A DNA stretch of 64,000 nt, from NCBI RefSeq assembly GCF_900005765.1, contig NC_041679.1:651057-715056 (forward strand), in the 5' to 3' direction. This DNA is from Plasmodium relictum. Taxonomy: Eukaryota; Apicomplexa; Aconoidasida; Haemosporida; Plasmodiidae. Shown here one piece after another: positions 14,272 to 26,400 of the stretch (positions are counted from its first letter, which is position 1; the number at the start of each line of letters is the position of its first letter). A model generated the notes under the pieces. It worked only from the letters and a program-made list of their open reading frames with translations, did not search any database and was not told the DNA's origin. Position numbers and translations under genes: made by a program.

Positions 14272-15250
14272 ATAGGCACTTTTTTTTTTCATTTCATTAT
14301 TATTTTATCTTTTACTTATCTCTATTTCTTTTTTCTTTTTATTCCATTTTTTTTTTTTTTTATCATTCATATTTTCATATATTTTACTTTTTTTTCATAT
14401 TTTTTGTTTTTCTTGTTTTTTTAGTTTAATATCAAAATATAAAACCATTAATTACATTTTTTCATTGTTTATAAAAAAAAAAAAAATTATATATTTTTCA
14501 TTTGTTGCATTAAGATAAATTTTGAGAATTTTGTTACATTTCACATTGTTTTATTATTATTATTATTACTATTATTATTATTATTGTTATTATTATTATT
14601 ACTATTATTATTATTATTTTATTTTATTCTTTTTTTTTTTTTTTTGTTTATATATTTTTTTGTTCAATTTTTTTTTTTATGTATATTCCTTGATTTGATT
14701 GTTTATATACATTTATGTATTTTTTTCCATTTTTTTTTTTGGTTTATTATTTTTAATGTACCTTTTTTTGTTAATAATCTCTTTTTAAGCTTTGATAAAA
14801 AAAAAAAAAAAAAGAAAATTTTGGCCATAAAAACCAAAATATATTAACGTCAAAAATAAAGATAAAAATTAAAAATACATTATTGAATAAAAAAAAAAAA
14901 AATAAAATAATAATATTTTAAGTTAATCTTCATAAAAATTCCATATATATATATACTTAAATTATTAATAAAAAATTAATAAGCTAAATTATTATTATTA
15001 AAAAAAAAAAAAGATATAGACATATGAATAAAATTACAAATTATATATATGATTTTATCTTTTAAAAAGTTCTTTTCAAAAATTTCAGAAATAATAAATT
15101 TTCTTTTTTATACGTTTACGTTTATGTGATTATTCCTTTATGAGAATATACATGTATATTAAAAAATTTTTTTTTTTTTCTTTTTTTGTTTTGTAGGTAT
15201 GTTTGTATTTTTCAATAATTGATGTATTATTGTTCATTATTGATTTCATT
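14272..15250. other. Convergent intergenic region
   Basis: Holds the 3' ends of the ApiAP2 gene (plus) and the glutamate dehydrogenase gene (minus). It contains long T runs and an ATT/ACT triplet tract at about 14550-14618. The short open frame over 14584-14847 is just Phe/Leu-coding T-rich background. No gene is seen. Confidence 0.7.
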
Positions 15251-18200
15251 TTAACTAAGGCTTCGTAATTTTTGAATATATTCAAAAAAAACAAAAGCAG
15301 ATAAATCATTTAAGAATTGTTGTGAATAATAATAGCTGGATGCCAATGAAGAAGCAAATAAAGATCTTATATAAACATGCGGTACCCTTTCAAGAATTTG
15401 ATCAAAAGTTACAAGTTTTAATAATGTTGATGGAATAACATCTTGTAAAACTTTTTTTAATAATTTATAATCGTTACATAGAGAATTGGATTCTAAAATA
15501 TCCTTTTTTAACTCGCTAATTTTTTTTGATAAAATATTGGTAGCCTGGGAAATAGGAATTTTTGTTCTTCTGGTTTCAGTCCATAAGGATTCGAATTCTA
15601 ATTCACAATAATGTCTAATTTTATTTTGAATTTCTTTGACATATTCTTTATAAAAAGAAGAAATTTGTTCATCTTCATCGTCATTTGAAAGAATATCATC
15701 TTCACTTTGAGGTTCTTGATTAATATTCTCAGTATTATTATTAAGAGTATATCTATTAAATGATGGTAAATGATTTTTTTTTTGATTTTGGTTTATAAAA
15801 GTTAATTCATTTTCCTCTACTAATAGTATGTCATTGTCTGGAGAACACATTAATTTAATATACTGTTGATCATCTAATACCAATCCTGCTAAAACTTCTA
15901 AACTACTTGATATCACACCTCCTTTATTGGTTGAAGAATCTTTAAATAAAATAACATTCTTATTTTCTAAAATGTTCCTAGCATCATCAGAAATAAAAAC
16001 ATTTGCTCCTTCTACTATATATTTGTAGATACAAACATCATCTTTAATAATATTATTAACATTAAATATATTAATAGAATGTGGTCTACCACCACAAGGG
16101 TTAAATAAATCACATTTATTTAATGGATTTAAGAAAAAATTATTACGGAAATCTAATCCACTTTTAATTATTTTTCCAAATATCTCTACATTATGATCTT
16201 CAATTGATATTTTAAAACCATCTTTAGATAAGTATTTGTCCTTATATAGTAAACATGAAGTGTTTAATTTTTTTTTTGTATAGTTTCTTCTTTTAGCTAA
16301 TCTTATTAATTCGCTTTTATTTAATCCATTTTTATCATATAATACACCAGAACCATCAATAATGGATATAATTTTCGTTTTGGATTGTAAAATGCTATTA
16401 CTACCTAAATCTCCATCAGGTCCACCAACTACTGATCTGCATATATCTTCTTCTTTTAAATTTAATTTTTCACATAACATTCTAATATATGTTTCTATAC
16501 CTAATGTTGTCATACCATAAAAGTCATGTGGAACTCCTCCATTTTTTCTTAATTTTCCTGTTGAAAATGTTTTCCAATATTTATATTTTCTCTTCCTAGC
16601 CATTATAGCTGCCCAATCCATTAGTTGATCAGATCCTGTATTTTCATCTGGCCCTAAAAAGATAAGATCTTCATTTACATTTTCTAAAATGTGTTCCTTT
16701 TTATTTTCTTCAGTAATATTGTTTGAATAATTTTTGTTGTTATTTATTTCTGAACTAACTTTTTGATGTACATCTGTTGTTATTTCGTTGATATAGTTAT
16801 TATCTTTATAATTATCTTGTATGGTGTTACATTTTTCTTTACTTTGATCCATTTTGCGTATTCCATTCATTTTTGTATATTGTAAATCAATTATTTCATT
16901 GACTGAATCAAATGAAAATGAAGAATCATTTTCATCTTCTTTGTTAATCAACAAGTCCAATAAAGAATTAACATAAGAATAAAAACATAAATTTTTTATA
17001 TATCTTGTATTTACATTATTGGAAACATCAGATTTTAGTAAAATGATTCCTTTACTGCCTCCTTCAGGAATATCCTTGTTTTTGAAATTTTGAGTATATG
17101 CTAAATTATAAGCTTCATCAAATAAGTTATCAAAGTTATGCATATAGGAATTTGTATTATTTGATATAACTATTCTTATTCCTCCTCTAGATATTTTGCT
17201 AAATCTTATATGAAATCCAACAAAATTTAACCCTAAAATCATGATAATAGAATATGGTTCTGCTTCATAAATAGATTCTCTTAGTAATGACCCGTCAAAA
17301 GATATAGCAAAACTTATTTTATGTGTTAAAAAAAAGTTAGTTTTTACTGAATATTTTTCAAACATATAAAAATATTGTAAAATTTTTTTATGATGATTAT
17401 CTTCAATTTCGTCGATAATATCCTTACTATTTTTATAATTTTTACATTCTGATTTATCTTCCATTTTTTTGTTTCTGCAAAACTTTCTTTCAAAATTGGC
17501 AAATAACAATTTTATAGTCTTAGAGTTACATTGAGCACATTTTAAAATTTCGTCCTTAGTATATTTAGAACTTTTTAATTTTTCTTTAATGATATAAAAA
17601 TCATTTAAAATAGAAATATTATTATCACCTTTTAAATGCAATGCATTTTCTACGTTTTTATAACTAGCGTATGAATTAGTTGAAAAAAAAGTAATAAAAT
17701 TTATAATAATATAAATATATGCACACTCTTCAGCAGTGAAAACTCTTTTAACTGATAATTGAATAAATTGAGGATCACGAAATAAGCAAAGAGTTTTTAA
17801 TGATTTCACAATTTTATGAATTTTTGCTTTAATATTTAAACTTTTTTTTTCTTCTTCTGTATATGTAATTACATTAACATTTAATATAATTATTAAAACT
17901 CCATTCTTTAATGGTTCAACATACTTTGAATAAGAAAAACATCTATGCATATTTAAACAATCTCCAACTAAAGAAAAAATAGATGATATTACGTTACACC
18001 TTTTTACAGCAATATTTAATGTAAAGGTGTTTTCTGATGTTTCGCAATAATGTGTTTGTATAAGTTGTCCAGTTAAATCATTTAGTACTGCTTTATTTAG
18101 TTCATAATATATTTGTTCACTTTTGGTACCTTTTATATAATTGTAAAAATTTGTATCCATTAACTTACTTAAATCTGTTTCATTTTCACTTATTATATCA

Positions 18201-18751
18201 TCATTATAACTTGGTAATTCTAATATATATGTTCTTAATGGCCCTTGACAAGTGTGCTCTTTATCAAACACTGAGTGAACTGACCTAAAACTTTTTAATC
18301 TATAACAATCTTTTGACATATCACTAAAATTAAAATATTTTTCTTCTATTTTCTTCTCCATTTTATAATTTAATCGTGTTTTATTATCATCAGCATACAC
18401 TCTACTAATTATATAAATTACATTATCATACTTTTCTTCAAATATTGGAAAATAATTATCACTTGAATATTCCTCATTAATTTTTGCGGTTATTATACAT
18501 ACAACCACTTTACTTATCATCTTAGAACTTGTTTCTTCAAAATGACACTTATTAAAACCTAATTTATTAAAATAAAAATCAACACTAGAATTTATTAAAT
18601 GATCTGAAAATAAATTATAACTTCTCAACAATTCTCTTGTTTTTTCATATTTCTCTTCCCAAATTACACTATTATTAGAAAATTGTTCACTACCAAAGTA
18701 CTCTCCATTATTAATAGGCAAACTTATTGATCTCTTACTCGTAATACCCAT
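15251..18751 (-). CDS. GDH3: NAD-type large glutamate dehydrogenase
   Basis: Oxidatively deaminates glutamate to 2-oxoglutarate and ammonia; the length and motifs match the large (about 115 kDa or more) GDH class rather than the short hexameric enzymes. It is a single exon of 1,166 residues. The C-terminal half carries the catalytic part in order: SKISRGGIRIVIS (about 512), DIPEGGSKGIILLK with the substrate/catalytic Lys region (about 555), GPDENTGSDQLMDW (about 697), GVPHDFYGMTTLG (about 735), VVGGPDGDLGSN, a glycine-rich nucleotide-binding turn (about 772), NPCGGRPHSI (about 880) and VEGANVFISDDAR (about 912), followed by SSLEVLAGL. The N-terminal half is the large, less conserved regulatory region typical of the class. 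Two Asn/Asp-rich insertions interrupt the core (about 600-690 and 980-1030). I recall the P. falciparum gene at this locus being called GDH3. The short hexameric GDHs lie elsewhere. Confidence 0.93.
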   Translation of the reverse strand: MGITSKRSISLPINNGEYFGSEQFSNNSVIWEEKYEKTRELLRSYNLFSDHLINSSVDFYFNKLGFNKCHFEETSSKMISKVVVCIITAKINEEYSSDNYFPIFEEKYDNVIYIISRVYADDNKTRLNYKMEKKIEEKYFNFSDMSKDCYRLKSFRSVHSVFDKEHTCQGPLRTYILELPSYNDDIISENETDLSKLMDTNFYNYIKGTKSEQIYYELNKAVLNDLTGQLIQTHYCETSENTFTLNIAVKRCNVISSIFSLVGDCLNMHRCFSYSKYVEPLKNGVLIIILNVNVITYTEEEKKSLNIKAKIHKIVKSLKTLCLFRDPQFIQLSVKRVFTAEECAYIYIIINFITFFSTNSYASYKNVENALHLKGDNNISILNDFYIIKEKLKSSKYTKDEILKCAQCNSKTIKLLFANFERKFCRNKKMEDKSECKNYKNSKDIIDEIEDNHHKKILQYFYMFEKYSVKTNFFLTHKISFAISFDGSLLRESIYEAEPYSIIMILGLNFVGFHIRFSKISRGGIRIVISNNTNSYMHNFDNLFDEAYNLAYTQNFKNKDIPEGGSKGIILLKSDVSNNVNTRYIKNLCFYSYVNSLLDLLINKEDENDSSFSFDSVNEIIDLQYTKMNGIRKMDQSKEKCNTIQDNYKDNNYINEITTDVHQKVSSEINNNKNYSNNITEENKKEHILENVNEDLIFLGPDENTGSDQLMDWAAIMARKRKYKYWKTFSTGKLRKNGGVPHDFYGMTTLGIETYIRMLCEKLNLKEEDICRSVVGGPDGDLGSNSILQSKTKIISIIDGSGVLYDKNGLNKSELIRLAKRRNYTKKKLNTSCLLYKDKYLSKDGFKISIEDHNVEIFGKIIKSGLDFRNNFFLNPLNKCDLFNPCGGRPHSINIFNVNNIIKDDVCIYKYIVEGANVFISDDARNILENKNVILFKDSSTNKGGVISSSLEVLAGLVLDDQQYIKLMCSPDNDILLVEENELTFINQNQKKNHLPSFNRYTLNNNTENINQEPQSEDDILSNDDEDEQISSFYKEYVKEIQNKIRHYCELEFESLWTETRRTKIPISQATNILSKKISELKKDILESNSLCNDYKLLKKVLQDVIPSTLLKLVTFDQILERVPHVYIRSLFASSLASSYYYSQQFLNDLSAFVFFEYIQKLRSLS

Positions 18752-20526
18752 TATAATTTTATTTCCCCTTTTTTTACTTTTGTATTTTGAATCACTTAAT
18801 TAAACAAATAATTTTAAAATATTTTTAATTAAAATAATGAAAATTCGTATATATGTATATATGAATATAAAATACAAATTTAAAAAAAAATTTTTAAATA
18901 TAAGTGTTTATTCTTAATTTATAAATAAATAAATACATAAAAAATATTATAAAAAAAAAAAAAATTCTCAGTTCATAATAAATATAATAATAAAAATAAT
19001 TTTTTAATATTTAATTTAAATTTATACATAATAATTATTAAAAAAGTTAATGTAAATTATTATTCTTTTATTATTTTTTTTTTTTTGAAAGTTATAAATT
19101 AAAAAAATAATACAACATAAAGGACAAAAAAAAAAAAATTTTAATTTTTTTGTATAATATATTTATTAGCTTATTTTTTCTTTAAAAAAATTTTTTTTTT
19201 TCATTAATTTTAATATGCAACTTAAACAATTTTTTTAGATATTTTCACAGATAATATAAATTTACTTAAAATAATTTTTATTTCCACTATTTTGCCATCT
19301 CCATATTTTTGAAAATCCACAAATCAAGTTGCATGTAATTTTTTTTTTTTTATTTTTAAAAGTGCCAGTGAAGGAGGTTGTTAAAAAGAAAAGAGACGTT
19401 TGAAATGTTAAAATATTTTTTTTATTTTCATCTTTTTTTTTTCCTTTTTTCCCTTTTTTCCTCATCTTTTCCATTTTTCTCTTATTTTTTTCTTTTTTTC
19501 TCTTTTTTTCTCTCTTTTTTTATCTCTTTTTTTTTCTTTCTCTTTTTACTCTCTTTTTTTCTATATATTATTGAATTAAAATGTAGGAATATTTATTAAT
19601 AATATTATTTATAAAAATATTCAAAATTCTCAACAAATTCATATATTTGATAAAAATAATTAAAAAATCCATTTTTTTTTATATATATAAAATATGTTGA
19701 GAATTCTATCTTTATCTGTTGTATGTAATGAAAAAAGATCTTTTTTTTTCTTTTTCTATTACAGACAATCATTTCTCTGATTGAGTACCTATATTTGATT
19801 TAAATTAGATAGACGCATATACATACATATTTAATTTTATGAATAATGGCAAATTATTTTCATTAAATGTGATTATACATATAATTAACATTTTAAGTTA
19901 AAAATAATTGTTACATTTTTAATAAAAAGAAAAAAATTAGAGTATTTTTACAAAAATAAAGATATGAGAAAAAACATTTTATTGAAATATGTTTAGTATG
20001 TTTATTAATATTATAATGTATAAAAAATTTTCTGTAATTCTTATAATTTTTAAAAAATTTTAATTCAAATTATTTAGATCAATGAACATAAAAAGCATAT
20101 TAATTTGACTTGTTGAAATACGTTTTCTCAAAATTATAAATTATATTTAATCCTTTTCCTTATTTTTTTTTTAATTTTCTGATAATAAAATGAAGATAAT
20201 TTTAAAAAATCACTTGAATTCTACAACTTAATATCTTCATCATAAGGATAGATTCACTAAATTTAAAATGTAAAATATGAGAAATTAAATTTATTGAAAT
20301 TTAGTTGAAAAATAAAAAAAAAATAAAAAGGTTATAGCAAAAATTAAAGAAAATAGAAATAAAAAGCAAATAGATAAAAACATAATACATCAAACATTTA
20401 CTATAATCACCTTGTTAGATTATGAGAACTCAAAAATAGAAGATAACAAACAACTTGCATAATAATTAAATAATACAATAAATAAGATGATGATGATTGT
20501 GATAATAATAAATTTATAAACATGTG

Positions 20527-20560
<34 letters not shown>

Positions 20561-20689
20561 AAAGAAACATAATATCTTATTTAGGATAATCTAAATATAT
20601 ATATATATATATATATAAAGAAATTATATTAAAAAATAAAAAAATTACATAAAAACAAAAAATTATTTAAATAAACTTTTTTTTAATTA
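18752..20689. other. Intergenic region upstream of glutamate dehydrogenase
   Basis: Holds the GDH promoter (minus strand) and the 3' end of the demethylase gene. It contains a polypyrimidine CT-rich tract at about 19430-19562, a 32-A homopolymer at 20527-20558 and an (AT)n tract at about 20594-20617. A slightly GC-richer island at 19300-19420 has no recognisable gene. No coding sequence is supported. Confidence 0.65.
20527..20558 (+). repeat. 32-nt poly(A) run
   Basis: An uninterrupted run of 32 A residues, the longest homopolymer noticed in the window. Its length is likely to vary between clones and between sequencing runs. Confidence 0.9.
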
Positions 20690-23367
20690 TTATTTCTTTT
20701 TTTTTTGATCTAATGATAAATTATTTTTAATTTCATCAACTGTGTTAGAATAATTACAATTATTCATGTTTTTAATTAAATTATTTTGGGATAAATTAGA
20801 TTTCATATCACTTAAAACATTATTTATTAAATTATTTTTTGTTAAATTATATTTAATTATGCTATAAGTGGCCTGTTTACCTATTAAACTACTACTTAAA
20901 TCAGATTCATATTTATTTTTTATTTCATCTGCTGAGTTTAGTTTATAATTATTATATTGACTTAAGTTATCTTCATTTGCTAACTGCTTTTTATTACTAT
21001 TATTATCATTATTAATATTATCATTACTGTAATTATTAATATTATTATTTATTTTATTATTTTCGCTGTTATTATTATCACTATTAATGTTATTATTATT
21101 ATTATTTTTTTTTTTTTTATTATTATTATTAATTCCATTATAATTTCTATTATCATTATTACTATTATTGATATTATCTTTATTATTAATCTTACTCTTA
21201 TTATGATTAATAATATTATTATTATTAATGCTATTATTACTTTGTGTTTTGTTGTCACTATAAAGAAAATTTTTTAAGACTTCATGGTTATTTTCTTTTT
21301 TTTCATTGTTATTATCTTTCATTCTTATATCTTTCGTAGTATCATTACTGGATAATTTATCATACAAATTAATTAATGCTTCTTTTAAATTCTTGTTTTC
21401 ATTAATTGTGTTATATTCTTTTTCGTTCTTAAAACCTTTAAAGTTCTTTTTTGGCAAAATATGTTTGTTTACGTGTAACGATTCTAGGATTTTTTCAAAA
21501 TTATCAAAAGTATTCGTTCGATTTAAATTTATTTGATTAGAATAATTTGTATCATTAGGATTTTCGAAAAATTCCTTTTGGACTTTTTTCTTTGTATCTA
21601 CTTCTAAAGAATAATTCATATAATTGGATATGATTTTATTATTATTGCTTATTGCAGCATTATCATAATTTTTAAAGTATCTATTTAACTCTTCGTTTTT
21701 TTGAAAATCATCAAATTTCTCATTTAAAATTATATTTTTTTCTAAGTCTTTATAACCTTTATGAATTTTAAAATTATTAAGTATTTCATTACTCAATTTT
21801 TCATTTTTTTCTTTACTAAAATAAATATTTTCTAAATGACAACTACCTTTATCAGAATAAGAAGGTAAATATATTGGGAGTGTATCACTTTTTTTTTCAT
21901 TAGTAATAAAATTAGGTAGTTTCATGTTAGCCTCTTTTTTTGAATCATTCCCTTTTTTATTTTCTTCATCTTCAACTCTTATTTCGTTAAAAGAATCAGA
22001 TGAATATTGATTCTTTATTTTATTGCTATTATAATTATTATTTATAGTATTTGAGTCACTTAACAAATTTTCATTTCGTTTAATATTATTATTACGATTT
22101 AGTTTTTTTTCGTATTTTAATTGAATTTTTTCTGTTACTGCTTTTTCTTGTTCGTTTATACGATTTATATTTTTATGTTTTTTTCTTAAATTATACTTTG
22201 AATCAAAATTGTTTAAATTTAAAGCATCGGCATTATTCGTAATTTCATTATTCAAGTGAGATGAATAAGCAGATCTTTTATTCGCTTTTTTTTTTCCATA
22301 ATTATTATTTTTGGTTTCTTTCATTAAAATATTTAAGTATTTATCTATGCTGAAATTCTCCTCACTATTGTTTTTATTTTTAATACTTAATAAAGTAGAC
22401 AAAATTTGGTCTTTTTGTTTGCTACTTAAATCTTTGAAAAGTGTGTCAGTTTCTGCTTCTTTTAAAAGGTTATATATTATTTCTTCCTTTATTTCTCCTT
22501 CATTTCCCTTTTTTTTTTTCCTTTCTTTTTCTATGTGTTTTTTATTATCCCATTGGTCTTTTATTTCTTCTTGTCTAGGTAATTTTTGTTCCTTTTTTTC
22601 TTTGTGCACTACCATATCAGTTTCTTCTTTTATTTCAATTTTATTATTTTCACTGTAATTGTAATTTCTTTTAGTATCCATATTTTTTGTTTGATTTTCT
22701 ACTAAATACTTTATATCATTCATTTCTTTATTATTAGTACTAATGTTATCATTTATTTTTAAAAAAATGTCTTTTTTTTTTAAATTTGATGCTTCTTTCA
22801 TAGCATCATTTTTTTTTGTGTTAAATAAATTTTCATAAATAGGGCTATTAGTATATTTGTTGCATTCCATTTTTTGATTATCCATTGAGTATATATAAGA
22901 ATTATTTTTATCATTTATATCATTTACTAAATTTTTTAAAAAATTAGTTTCCCCTTTATCTTTTTCTTGTAATTTAAAAATATTCAAATTTTCACTTTTA
23001 TTTTTTTTATCATTTGTTATTTTTTTATCATCGTTCAAATGATCATCTGCATGTATACACTTTTTATTCATTCTTTGTGTTTGAAGATTTCCGTTAAGAA
23101 TTTGATAATAATTTTCTAATAATTTATTTTGAAATAATTTTTCATTATTTTCTTTTCGAGCGCTTATATTTTTATTTTCATTTATGTTACCTAATTTAGT
23201 GTGTCCTAAATATAATTTATATAACAATTCTAATTTGTTGTAATCTACTTCTTTATTCTTTTTCATATCAAATAGATGCGCAAGAGATTTTACATTTTCT
23301 TCATGAAATACGTAATTATTATTAGTACTACTACCATTATTATTATTGATAGCAGAAGTAAAATTGC

Positions 23368-23436
<69 letters not shown>

Positions 23437-26400
23437 CATTATCGTTATTATTATTGTTATCATTATCATTATTATTATTACTTTTGAAAATATTTTTTGA
23501 ATGGAATACATTGTTTTCTTCTTTTGATTCTAATGGATTCTGAAAATGATTACAAGTTAAATTAGCATTTTTGCTTGTATCACCATTTACAACATTAAAC
23601 AAATTATGATTTAAATGATACATACCTTCATGAGTGCACTTTTCCTTTATTTTACTTATGTTACTTAGATGTTCTCTACTTAATGAATTAATATCAGACA
23701 AAACGTTTTCTTCTACACATTTATTTTTTATATAATTGTTATTTAAACTGTTTGCTAATTTTAGATTTTTATTTAAATAATGAGGATAAAATTCATTATT
23801 CATTAAATGATATTTCGCTTTATTTATTTCTTTATAATAATTGGTAATTAAACGATAAACTGTATTGTTATGAGTACAATCAGAACAATTTTTATTATCA
23901 TATTTATTAGCTGAATTATTTGAACAAATGCACTTATTTTCTTCTTTCACATTTAAAAAATTATTGTTATTATTAATAAAGCCTTCTTCAAATTCATCAT
24001 TATAATTTTCCTCGCACCTTTCTTTTTCATTATCTACTTCTGTTTTCTCATTTTTACTTTTAAAATTAGTTTTCAAAAGATTATTTGACTTATTTAATAG
24101 CTGATTATCTTTTAAATTATAATTAACATTATCAACTTCATTGACATAATTGTTTTTTACATTTTCTGGTATTTCTCTATTATTTTCATAAACATTTTTT
24201 AAAATCATCATGTCTTCCTTATTGAATGATTTATGCAATTTTGTAATGCCTATAGATGATATATTTTCAGAATTATAATTGCATGTGAGAACATTATCAT
24301 TATCATTACTATTGCTGTCTGTATTCTTTTCTTTATCAAATGGATAAAATTCGTTATTTAAATAATTTAATCCTAGTAAACTTTTATCTATTTCCCCATT
24401 GAAACTATCACAAATAAAATCATTTAATAAATTATGATCATGAGTAGGTAGCATCTTTTTGTATTTTTTTATCATATACTTGAACAAATTATCATTTATA
24501 TAATTTACATTTTTTAATATAGTTGATAAATCTACATATGAATATTTATTTTTTTTATTTTGATAATATTTTAAAAGTTTGCTAATATTAACATGAACAT
24601 TATCACTGAAATTATCAATAGGTATGTTTTTATAATTATTATTGTAATAACAATTATGAATATTTTGATAATTGTAATTGTTATTGTATGTATTTTTTTC
24701 TTTACTCTGTATATTATTTTCTAAGGCATTGCATGCTTTTTTATTAAATTTATATATATCCATTAATTCATTTTTTCTTTTTTTTTTCTTTTTTTTTTTG
24801 TTCTTCTTCTCTTCATAATAATTATGATAAGTACCATGCATATATTGATGCTTGTAGCAATATAATATTTCATGTCTACTAGTTTTATAAAAGTTAGGCC
24901 AAGATAGGTAATTATAAGCACAACTTAAATGAATAAAATTGTCACAATTATTAACACTACATTTTAAAGATGGAAAATTAAGTAAACAGACTGAACATTT
25001 TCTATGATATAAATGATTAAATAAAATAGTTAGATTAAAATATCTATTACCATATATGTGATTAAATGTATAATTATTAAAATATAAACAATCTTTATGG
25101 CATGTGTACTTTAAATATTTACCATTTCTATGCTTCAATCTTATAATACCAATGAAATATTTATTTATTGTTTGTGTTTGATTACAGAAAATGCATCTAA
25201 TATTATCAAACCAAGTTTCGTATTCATTTTTATTTAATCCAATAATTTCATCATCGTAAATATATATAAAAAATTTTGTATCAATATTTTTTATGACAAT
25301 TTCTTTATAATTTTTTATATCTCTATTATAAAAACACTTCGTTAATTTATTCATATAAATTACTTTATTCGTCTTTTCAATTATCCTATAAGCCTCTCTT
25401 TTCCCGCTTAAGTACGAACCAACTAAAGGGTTGCAATCATTTTGATGAGTGTGCTCACCAGCGAATAATAATCTATTTACTGGAAATGACAAAATATCTT
25501 TATCAATTAATAAGCTTTTTTTTTTTAAAAAAGAATTTACTCCTCTAGAAAAATTGTTATTAACCCAATCATAAAAATATATTTTTTCTATTTTTATTTG
25601 TGGCAAATTGTTTCTTAAAAAATGAGCACAATCATCTATAACTTTCTTTTTTTTTATTCTACCAACTTGTTTACTATATTTTTTTTTTAAAAATAAAGCA
25701 ATAATGGGGTGTGAACTATAGAAAATAATATGACTATACTTATCTGTTGCTGTTTCGCAATTATGTGAAATATATTTCTTTTTACCATCTATTAAATGTT
25801 CTTTTTTTAAACATTTAATTAAATTGCTTTCTTTATTAAATAACATGTTGTCATATATACTATTTTTTTTTTTTTTTCTTTTCCATTTCTCTTTTATTCC
25901 ATTTCCTTCCATAATATCATTATATGATTTCAATTTCTTTAAATCATTCACGTCTTCTAATTGTTTTCGGAAAAAATCAATGCTGCTATTATCATCAACT
26001 TTATTATCATTGACAATATCATTTGTGTTTTTTATATTATAACATTTGCTATCGAAATCTTTGAATGAAGCGTTATTTGTTTCATCTGCATCTCTATCAA
26101 AATACATAGGCGTATTTTTAAATGAATCTTCTAAATTATCATATTGATGGTCATCTGTCATATTATTTATTTCTGTTACTTTTGTTTTATTAATGGAATC
26201 ATGATTTGCTATTTTTTTATTGAAACTATCTACGTTTGAATAATCAAGGGGAGTATTTTTATTTTTTCCAGCTTCTTCACCATTAATACTTTTGTTTACT
26301 GAATTTAGAATATCGTTAAAAGAATCATATTCATAAAAAGAAATATTTTTTTTCTTTTTTTTTTCTTCACTGGGATTATTAAAAAATAAAACAATATTTT

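Noticed and set aside
14584-14847. 87-codon Phe/Leu-rich open frame
   Set aside because: T-run translation in a convergent 3' region with no balanced composition.
19262-19474. GC-richer island and a 70-codon antisense frame
   Set aside because: The frame begins in the complement of a CT tract and is Lys-rich. No snRNA or snoRNA signature (C/D or H/ACA boxes, U6 ACAGAGA) could be assigned.
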